Positions 1-5,550 of a stretch of 9,578 nucleotides of DNA are shown here, in pieces. The notes under the pieces were generated by a model. That model was not told the DNA's origin. It saw only the letters and a list, made by a program, of their open reading frames with translations, and did not search any database. The stretch comes from Deltaproteobacteria bacterium. GTDB lineage: Bacteria > Desulfobacterota > GWC2-55-46. Within the stretch, counting starts at the first letter, position 1. The number at the start of each line of letters is the position of its first letter. The stretch is from positions 1-9,578 of the forward strand of contig JAUSLB010000040.1 of NCBI GenBank assembly GCA_030646655.1. The letters are read 5' to 3'. Both the position numbers and the translations under genes were made by a program.

Positions 1-1
1 G

Positions 2-2365
2 CTCACAAGGCACAAGATAGGCAGGAATGAGTTCGTAAAGAGGGTCTGGAGGTGGAAGGAAGAATCCGGCGGCACGATCATAAACCAGCTCAAAAGGCTC
101 GGGGCCTCCTGCGACTGGACGCGGCTTCGCTTTACGATGGACGAGGGGCTGTCCCGCGCCGTAAGGGAGGTCTTTACCCGTCTTTACAAAGAGGGGCTCA
201 TTTACCGGGGCGACTATATAATAAACTGGTGCCCGAGGTGCCACACGGCGATATCCGATCTTGAGGTAAACTTCGAGGAGACGGAAGGGAGCCTCTGGCA
301 TATAGAGTACCCGCTTACTCAGCCTGCCTCAGGCTTAAAGGGGCTGACGGTAGCTACCACGAGGCCCGAGACGATGCTCGGCGATACGGCCGTTGCCGTA
401 AATCCTGAGGACGCGCGGTATAAGGGCCTAATAGGCAAAAAGCTCTCCCTACCTCTTACAGGAAGGGAGATCCCCGTAATCGGCGACAGCAGCGTAACTA
501 TCGAGTTCGGCACAGGCGCGGTTAAGATCACCCCTGCCCACGACTTTAACGACTTCGAGGTCTCCAAGAGGCATAATCTGCCTGCGCTCAATGTGATGGA
601 TGAGAACGGGCGGATGAACGAGAACGCTGGCAGGTTCGCCGGGCTCGACAGGTTCGAGGCAAGGAAAAGGATAGTGGAGGAGCTTAAAGGCTTAGAACTT
701 TTAACGAACATAGAAAAACACAAGCTCATGCTCGGCTCGTGCTACAGGTGCTCTACGGTCGTGGAGCCGAGGCTTTCCAAGCAGTGGTGCGTAAAGGTCG
801 GGCCGCTTGCGGGACCGGCGATAAAGGCTGTAGAGGACGGGGAGATAAGGTTCATCCCGAAAGGCTGGGAGAACACATATTTCGACTGGATGAGGAATAT
901 TAGGGACTGGTGCATCTCCCGCCAGATATGGTGGGGGCACAGGATCCCGGCCTGGCACTGCAGGGGCTGCCGGCATATTACCGTTTCTACATTCGACCCC
1001 GACGGGTGCGAGAGGTGCGGCAGCGACGATATCGAGCAGGATAAAGACGTGCTCGACACCTGGTTCTCCTCGGCCCTGTGGCCCTTCTCTACGCTCGGCT
1101 GGCCGAATGATACGAGGGAGCTAAAGACATTCTACCCGACCTCGGTATTATCGACGAGCTTCGACATAATATTTTTCTGGGTGGCGAGGATGATAATGAT
1201 GGGGCTTAAGTTCATGGATAAGCCCCCGTTCAGGGACGTCTATATCCACGCCCTCATAAGGGACGCGCAGGGCCAGAAGATGAGCAAGAGCAAGGGTAAC
1301 GTCATAGACCCGCTCATAATGATGGAAAGGTACGGCACCGACGCCCTGAGATTTACTCTGGCGGTATTGGCGGCGCAGGGGCGCGACATCAAGCTCGCCG
1401 AAGACAGGATAGAGGGCTACAGGAACTTCTGCAACAAGATCTGGAACCTCGCCCGGTTCACTTTAATGAATATCGGGCCTGAGAGCGCCGGGTCATTCGA
1501 TGAATCGACGCTCAACATGGCTGATAAGTGGATACTCTCGCGCCGCACTGCATGCATAACCGAGGTTACTGAAGCGATAGACGGATATAAGTTCGATGAG
1601 GCGGCAAGGGCGTTATACAGGTTCGTCTGGCACGAGCTGTGCGACTGGTATGTGGAGCTTATAAAGCTGGACCTGAGGGGCGAGCGCGGCCCAGAGAGGA
1701 AGGAGACCTCAGCGAAGGTCCTCGTGGATGTATTTAAAGACGCCATAAGGATGCTCCACCCCTTCATGCCCTTCATAACGGAGGAGCTTTATAATTACCT
1801 GCCCGGCGCTAAAGAGATATCAAAAGAAGAATACCCCAAAGAGGGAAAGCTCTATCCGAAAGAGGCCATTGAGATGGAAGAGGTGATGGACGTCATAAGG
1901 GCCATAAGGAACATAAGGACGGAGATGAACATAGCTCAGGACGCCAAAACAGACTGCGTCTGCTTTGCCGAGGACCCTGCTTTAAGGGAGACGCTTACAA
2001 AGAACGAAGAGTATATAAAGCAGCTCGCGAAGGTCAAAGGCCTCGAAGTGAAGGGATCGGGCGACAGGCCCAAGGACGCGGTATCCGCCCTTGCCGGGGG
2101 AGTAGAGGGCCGGCCGGGCATCGAGGTGTTTGTCCCGCTTGCGGGCCTTATAGACTTCGAGGCGGAGACGAGGAAGATCAATAAGGAGCTTGAAAAGACG
2201 CTCGCCGAGTACTCATCCGTCGAGAAGAAGCTGTCGAACGAGGCGTTCGTGGCCAAGGCCCCTAAAGAGGTCGTCGAGAAAGATCGGGCGCGGCTTACGG
2301 CCCTCCTTGAGAAAAAGGCGAAGCTTGAGACAGGGCTTGACAGGATAAGGAGCTTAAGGGGTTGA
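2..2365 (+). CDS. valS: Valine--tRNA ligase (ValRS), 5'-truncated by the window edge
   Basis: Class I aminoacyl-tRNA synthetase that charges tRNA-Val with valine in the cytoplasm and edits mischarged threonine. The frame is open from base 2 with no stop, so the 787 visible residues lack only about the first 100. The HIGH signature lies in that missing part. Visible in order: the ValRS-typical GRNEFVKRVW near the start; a Cys pair in NWCPRC; the CP1 editing domain with TTRPETMLGD (about residue 119) and GTGAVKITPAHDFNDFE; CYRC and a second CxxC...CxxC zinc-type cluster (WHCRGC...CERC); DVLDTWFSS; the KMSKS loop at 1277-1291; the helical anticodon-binding domain (about residues 506-650); and a charged C-terminal coiled-coil arm (about 715-787) typical of ValRS. 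The ATG at 137 is internal and is not the start. The stop overlaps or lies just before nadC. Nothing looks broken. Identity is very secure. Confidence 0.98.
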   Translation, partial: LTRHKIGRNEFVKRVWRWKEESGGTIINQLKRLGASCDWTRLRFTMDEGLSRAVREVFTRLYKEGLIYRGDYIINWCPRCHTAISDLEVNFEETEGSLWHIEYPLTQPASGLKGLTVATTRPETMLGDTAVAVNPEDARYKGLIGKKLSLPLTGREIPVIGDSSVTIEFGTGAVKITPAHDFNDFEVSKRHNLPALNVMDENGRMNENAGRFAGLDRFEARKRIVEELKGLELLTNIEKHKLMLGSCYRCSTVVEPRLSKQWCVKVGPLAGPAIKAVEDGEIRFIPKGWENTYFDWMRNIRDWCISRQIWWGHRIPAWHCRGCRHITVSTFDPDGCERCGSDDIEQDKDVLDTWFSSALWPFSTLGWPNDTRELKTFYPTSVLSTSFDIIFFWVARMIMMGLKFMDKPPFRDVYIHALIRDAQGQKMSKSKGNVIDPLIMMERYGTDALRFTLAVLAAQGRDIKLAEDRIEGYRNFCNKIWNLARFTLMNIGPESAGSFDESTLNMADKWILSRRTACITEVTEAIDGYKFDEAARALYRFVWHELCDWYVELIKLDLRGERGPERKETSAKVLVDVFKDAIRMLHPFMPFITEELYNYLPGAKEISKEEYPKEGKLYPKEAIEMEEVMDVIRAIRNIRTEMNIAQDAKTDCVCFAEDPALRETLTKNEEYIKQLAKVKGLEVKGSGDRPKDAVSALAGGVEGRPGIEVFVPLAGLIDFEAETRKINKELEKTLAEYSSVEKKLSNEAFVAKAPKEVVEKDRARLTALLEKKAKLETGLDRIRSLRG
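2347..2352 (+). promoter_or_regulatory. Candidate ribosome binding site for nadC (TTG start)
   Basis: AAGGAG lies inside the end of valS, 9 bases before the TTG at 2362. That TTG shares TTGA with the valS stop codon, giving a classic 4-base stop/start overlap. It is the main argument for the TTG start of nadC. The in-frame ATG at 2398 has only AGGGA (2381-2385) at a long 12-base spacing. Confidence 0.45.
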
Positions 2366-3258
2366 AGGGAATAGAGGCAAAGGGACGGACGGGCGTCATG
2401 CCCGGCCTTATCGAGTACTCAGGCCTCCTTATTAGGGCCGCGCTTAAAGAGGATATAGGCGCCGGGGATGTAACGACCCTTGCGGTCGTGCCCAAAGGGG
2501 CAAGGGGCGAGGCATACCTTATCGCAAAGGAAGACCTCGTCATAGCCGGGCTCTTCATGGCGGAAAAAGTCTTTAAATGCCTCGATAAGAACTCTTCTTT
2601 CAAGCCCTTTTTCAAAGACGGCGACCTTGTAAGGAAAGGGGAAAAGATAGCAACGGTGGCTGGCAGGCTCAACAGCCTCCTTACAGGCGAGAGGGTCGCG
2701 CTGAATTTTCTCCAGAGGCTCTCAGGCATAGCTACCCTTACCTCAATGTTCGTAAAAAAGGCCGGGAAGGTTAAGATACTCGACACGCGGAAAACTACCC
2801 CGTGCCTGAGGCTCCCTGAGAAATACGCGGTAAAGGCAGGGGGAGGGCACAACCACAGGTTCGGGCTCTTCGATTCGATACTCATAAAAGACAACCACAT
2901 AAAGGCCGCAGGCGGGGTAAGGGAGGCTGTAAGGCGCGTCTATAAAAAATACGGCGATTCCATCCCGGTAGAGGTAGAGGCAAAGAGCTTAAAAGATGTA
3001 AAAGAGGCCATGACCTCCGGGGCTGATATAATAATGCTCGACAATATGGATATCGCCAAGATGAAGAAGGCCCTTAAGATGATAAAAAAGAAGGCGCTTA
3101 TAGAGGTCTCGGGCGGCATCACGCTCGATAATATCTCAAAGGCCGCCTCCATCGGGGTTGATTTCATCTCGATAGGCGCTTTGACCCATTCGGCAAGGGC
3201 TGTTGACATAAGCATGGAAGTGAGAATCTATGCAGGGAAAAAATCCGGCAGAGCTTAA
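2362..3258 (+). CDS. nadC: Quinolinate phosphoribosyltransferase, decarboxylating (nicotinate-nucleotide pyrophosphorylase)
   Basis: Converts quinolinate and PRPP to nicotinate mononucleotide, CO2 and pyrophosphate, the last dedicated step of de novo NAD synthesis; cytoplasmic, type II PRTase fold. Numbering from the TTG start: KEDIGAGDVTT (29-39) opens the N-terminal domain; ER (110-111) and NFLQRLSGIAT (115-125) follow. DTRKTTPCLR (141-150), the GGGHNHR stretch with His163, KDNH (176-179), EVE (204-206), MLDN (225-228), EVSGGI (248-253) and SIGALTHS (270-277) are the substrate- and PRPP-binding signatures of the family. Length is 298 aa from TTG 2362, or 286 aa from ATG 2398. Family similarity begins only after the ATG, but the better Shine-Dalgarno and the 4-base overlap with valS favour TTG, so the start is undecided. 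The 3' end overlaps birA by 29 bases, indicating co-transcription. nadA and nadB are not in the window. Confidence 0.97.
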   Translation: MKGIEAKGRTGVMPGLIEYSGLLIRAALKEDIGAGDVTTLAVVPKGARGEAYLIAKEDLVIAGLFMAEKVFKCLDKNSSFKPFFKDGDLVRKGEKIATVAGRLNSLLTGERVALNFLQRLSGIATLTSMFVKKAGKVKILDTRKTTPCLRLPEKYAVKAGGGHNHRFGLFDSILIKDNHIKAAGGVREAVRRVYKKYGDSIPVEVEAKSLKDVKEAMTSGADIIMLDNMDIAKMKKALKMIKKKALIEVSGGITLDNISKAASIGVDFISIGALTHSARAVDISMEVRIYAGKKSGRA

Positions 3259-4216
3259 GATAATAAAGCTTTTGAAGAGCGGCGGGGCCGGATATATATC
3301 CGGGCAGTCGATAAGCTCTTCGCTAGGCATATCGAGGACCGCCGTCTGGAAGCACATAAACTCCCTGAAAGAGATGGGCTTTTCTATCGAGGCCAGCCCG
3401 TCGAAGGGCTACAGGCTCGGAGGAAAAAAGGGCCCGTTCAACGGGGTCGGGATAGCCTCGATGATCTCTACCGATATTATCGGCAAAGAGATCGTGTTTT
3501 TCACTTCGATAGATTCAACGAACGCCAAGGCCTTTGAGCTCGGCAGGGACGGCGCGCCCGAAGGCACGGCAGTAATAGCGGACATGCAGACGAGCGGGAA
3601 GGGGAGGATAGGGAGGAAGTGGGAGTCCCCTCCGGGCGTAAACCTTTATGCCTCGATAATATTAAGGCCCGGCATAATGCCTCAGGAGGCGCATCAGCTT
3701 ACATTTTTACTTGCGGTCGCCGCGGCCGAGGCCGTAGGCTCCTACAGCCCCAAAAGGCCGAAGGTAAAATGGCCCAACGACGTGCTTATAGATTCACGGA
3801 AGGTGGCGGGGATACTTATGGAGATGGACTCGGAGGCTGACAGGGTCCATTTCGTCGTGGCTGGCATCGGGGTAAATTTGAATATCAGGGAGAAGGACTT
3901 TCCCGCTTACATAAGGGCTACCGCGGCGTCGCTGCGGGATAAAAGGGGCGCGGAGATAGACAGGGCCGAGTTCACGCGCGACCTTTTCTCTTCGATAGAA
4001 AAATGGTATAAAATATATCTGGGCAAGGGCTTTAGCCCCGTTTTGGATGCGTGGAAAGGTTATTTCGGCTTTGAGGGCAAACCCGTAAGCGTAAGCTCTT
4101 TTAACCGCAACACCTCAGGCATCTGTATGGGGGTCGATAAGGACGGCGCGCTCCTCGTAAAGACGCCCTCAGGCGTCGAGCGGGTCATATCAGGCGATGT
4201 AGAGGCGGGCGAATAA
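3230..4216 (+). CDS. birA: Biotin--[acetyl-CoA-carboxylase] ligase with N-terminal winged helix (BirA)
   Basis: Activates biotin to biotinyl-5'-AMP and transfers it to the target lysine of biotin carboxyl carrier protein or similar proteins. With the N-terminal DNA-binding domain it can also act as a biotin-responsive repressor. Residues about 23-63 form the helix-turn-helix (SLGISRTAVWKHINSLKEMG) and wing (SKGYRL). The ligase core shows the S-T-N motif (96-98), GKGRIGRKW (123-131, the flexible biotin/AMP loop, GRGRRGRKW in E. coli), KWPND (180-184), KVAGIL (191-196) and GIGVNLN (212-218). Residues about 282-328 match the C-terminal SH3-like domain. At 328 aa this is a full-length group II (bifunctional) BirA. 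The start lies inside nadC (29-base overlap), which suggests translational coupling. coaX follows 20 bases downstream; the two proteins are fused in Neisseria and some other bacteria. No biotin synthesis genes or convincing BirA operator lie in this window, so repressor activity is inferred from the domain only. Confidence 0.96.
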   Translation: MQGKNPAELKIIKLLKSGGAGYISGQSISSSLGISRTAVWKHINSLKEMGFSIEASPSKGYRLGGKKGPFNGVGIASMISTDIIGKEIVFFTSIDSTNAKAFELGRDGAPEGTAVIADMQTSGKGRIGRKWESPPGVNLYASIILRPGIMPQEAHQLTFLLAVAAAEAVGSYSPKRPKVKWPNDVLIDSRKVAGILMEMDSEADRVHFVVAGIGVNLNIREKDFPAYIRATAASLRDKRGAEIDRAEFTRDLFSSIEKWYKIYLGKGFSPVLDAWKGYFGFEGKPVSVSSFNRNTSGICMGVDKDGALLVKTPSGVERVISGDVEAGE

Positions 4217-4236
4217 GGGATAAATCCGGTTTTCAG

Positions 4237-5013
4237 ATGCTCCTTGCCATAGACATAGGCAACACCAATATCGTAGCTGGCGTTTTTAAGGATGGAGAGC
4301 TAAAGCGCCACTGGAGGGTCTCCACTGACAAAAGGCGGACATCCGACGAATACGGTATAATACTGTCCGGGCTCTTCGCCTCCGCAGGTTTAAAAAGGGC
4401 GGATCTAAAGGGCTCGATCGTCTGCTCCGTAGTCCCGCCGCTTAACGGCGTTTTTAAGGAGGCGCTCGGCGGCTACCTCGGGGTTGATCCGCTCATAGTC
4501 GGCACGGATATCATGGCGCCGATAAAGGTGCTTACGGATAACCCTGAGGAGGTAGGCACTGACAGATTGGTTAACGCGGTAGCGGCTTATTCCCAATACA
4601 GAAAGGCGCTTATTGTCGTTGACTTCGGCACGGCGGTAACATTCGATTATATTACCGGGAAGGGCGAATACTCAGGAGGGGCCATAGCCCCGGGGGTCGA
4701 GATATCCGCAGAGGCGCTTTTTAAAGGCACTGCGAAGCTCCCGAGGATAGAGGTGGGCAAACCTTCGCGGGCCATCGGCAGGAATACGGTAGACGCGATG
4801 CGCTCAGGGCTCTTCTTCGGCTTTATCGGGCTCGTTGACGGGGTGATAGAGAGGATGAAGAAAGAGGCGGGCGGGGACCCGGAGGTTATCGCCACCGGCG
4901 GGCTCTCCGGCGTTGTCATAGGGGAATCGAGGTATATCTCCAAGGCTGATGAATTTCTAACCCTTAAGGGGTTAAAGATAATTTACGAAGGGGAACCGGC
5001 AGATGGCATCTGA
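4237..5013 (+). CDS. coaX: Type III pantothenate kinase (CoaX)
   Basis: Phosphorylates pantothenate to 4'-phosphopantothenate, the first committed step of CoA synthesis. Type III enzymes belong to the ASKHA superfamily, need a monovalent cation and escape feedback inhibition by CoA. Seen: MLLAIDIGNTN at the very N-terminus (phosphate-1 loop), DEYG (37-40), GTDR (107-110), VVDFGTAVTFDYI (127-139, phosphate-2 region), GGAIAPG (147-153), ATGG (219-222, adenosine region), and a family-typical ending, LTLKGLKIIYE. Length 258 aa is normal. The ATG is fixed by the canonical N-terminus, but no clear Shine-Dalgarno precedes it: the 20 bases after birA end in TCCGGTTTTCAG. Coupling to birA translation is therefore likely. 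It overlaps the following TPR gene by 11 bases. Confidence 0.97.
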   Translation: MLLAIDIGNTNIVAGVFKDGELKRHWRVSTDKRRTSDEYGIILSGLFASAGLKRADLKGSIVCSVVPPLNGVFKEALGGYLGVDPLIVGTDIMAPIKVLTDNPEEVGTDRLVNAVAAYSQYRKALIVVDFGTAVTFDYITGKGEYSGGAIAPGVEISAEALFKGTAKLPRIEVGKPSRAIGRNTVDAMRSGLFFGFIGLVDGVIERMKKEAGGDPEVIATGGLSGVVIGESRYISKADEFLTLKGLKIIYEGEPADGI

Positions 5014-5482
5014 AAATTCCATAAACCCGCGGGAGCAGTTCGTTGCCGGAAAAAGGCATCTTAGAGAAGAAAATATGGACAAGGCCTTAAGGGCTTTCGA
5101 GAAGGCCTATAAGGAGGACAAGGAAAACCCTGATTACATGTCCTATTGCGGCATGTTGAAGTCCTTGAGGGGCGGGGAGATAGGCCTGGGGTTAGAGCTG
5201 TGCACGAGGGCTATAAAAAAGGAGTTCTTCAAGGCCGAATACTACCTTAACCTCGGCAGGGTCTACATGGCCTCGGGGAACAAGAAGGGCGCCATAAAGG
5301 TCTTTTTAAAGGGGCTTAAGTTCGACCCCCAGAACACGGAGATAAACAAATACCTGATCGAGCTCGGCTTCAGGGGCAAACCCATCATCCCGGGGCTCGA
5401 CAGGGCCAACCCGGTAAATAAGCTCCTCGGCATACTTTTGAGGAGGATGATCCCCGGGCTTTTCAGGAAAAAGGGCTCATAA
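5003..5482 (+). CDS. Small TPR-repeat protein with a basic/hydrophobic C-terminal tail, function unknown
   Basis: A 159-aa protein with no signal peptide, so probably cytoplasmic. It contains three consecutive 34-residue TPR units: about residues 10-43 (core GKRHLREENMDKALRAFEKA), 44-77 (a degenerate unit containing YCGMLKSLRGG) and 78-111 (core YYLNLGRVYMASGNKKGAIK, ending in the classic DPQN). These units normally form a helical groove for binding partner peptides. After them, residues about 124-159 hold GKPIIPGLDRANPVNKLLG and a short amphipathic, Arg/Lys-rich helix ending in LFRKKGS. This tail resembles one I recall in deltaproteobacterial TPR proteins, sometimes with J-domains, but that was not checked. 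The ATG is supported by AAGGGGA (4988-4994) 8 bases upstream, inside coaX; the 11-base overlap implies it belongs to the cofactor operon. No enzyme motif is visible. A role as adaptor or assembly factor is only a guess. Confidence 0.88.
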   Translation: MASENSINPREQFVAGKRHLREENMDKALRAFEKAYKEDKENPDYMSYCGMLKSLRGGEIGLGLELCTRAIKKEFFKAEYYLNLGRVYMASGNKKGAIKVFLKGLKFDPQNTEINKYLIELGFRGKPIIPGLDRANPVNKLLGILLRRMIPGLFRKKGS

Positions 5483-5518
5483 AAAATTTTCAGGAGAATA
5501 AGCAAAGGTCAAAACACA

Positions 5519-5524
5519 TATAAC
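5519..5524 (+). promoter_or_regulatory. Weak -10-like element (TATAAC) in the 68-base intergenic region
   Basis: The region 5483-5550 is AT-rich compared with its surroundings and holds TATAAC, 27 bases before the start of the EF-G gene. The sequence 17 bases upstream (GAATAA at 5496-5501) does not resemble a -35 box, so this may be a promoter only with help from an activator, or by chance. It is the only plausible internal promoter site seen in the window, and the only gap long enough to hold one before the block-2 genes. Confidence 0.2.
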
Positions 5525-5527
5525 TTA

Positions 5528-5546
5528 ACCTCTAAACAAAGGAGGT
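5528..5546 (+). promoter_or_regulatory. Possible SD-sequestering hairpin in the leader of the EF-G-like gene
   Basis: ACCTC at 5528-5532 is the exact complement of GAGGT at 5542-5546, with a 9-base A-rich loop between them. The right arm is the core of the Shine-Dalgarno sequence, so pairing would mask it. The stem is only 5 bp and may be marginal or fortuitous. If transcription started from the -10-like box at 5519-5524, the left arm would be partly missing, so the two proposals conflict. Confidence 0.25.
5538..5545 (+). promoter_or_regulatory. Strong ribosome binding site deciding a TTG start
   Basis: AAAGGAGG is a near-perfect Shine-Dalgarno sequence, 5 bases before the TTG at 5551. No ATG or GTG lies in frame nearby. 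The following residues (MDISLDKKRNITIIAHGG) reach the P-loop at the distance expected for EF-G. This fixes TTG as the initiation codon and shows that this genome uses TTG starts. Confidence 0.85.
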
Positions 5547-5550
5547 AGGC

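Noticed and set aside
52..264. Short + strand open frame (70 codons) near the left edge
   Set aside because: It sits in another frame of the valS coding region, which is clearly conserved at residue level there.
1893..1920. Three closely spaced ATAAGG copies that look like a direct repeat
   Set aside because: They encode the Ile-Arg pairs of the conserved ValRS segment VIRAIRNIRTEM and reflect ATA/AGG codon preference, not a DNA repeat.
2295..2900. 201-codon open frame on the - strand across the end of valS and start of nadC
   Set aside because: It lies opposite conserved coding sequence, is Ser/Pro-rich and low in complexity, and has no family signature. It is a shadow frame.
4569..4575. 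GGTTAAC, resembling half of a BirA operator
   Set aside because: It lies inside coaX, encoding part of the conserved GTDRLVNA segment. No partner half-site is seen at the right spacing.
5481..5490. AAAAAATTTT after the TPR gene as a terminator
   Set aside because: There is no GC stem before the T run, and the A/T palindrome is too short to be a stable hairpin.
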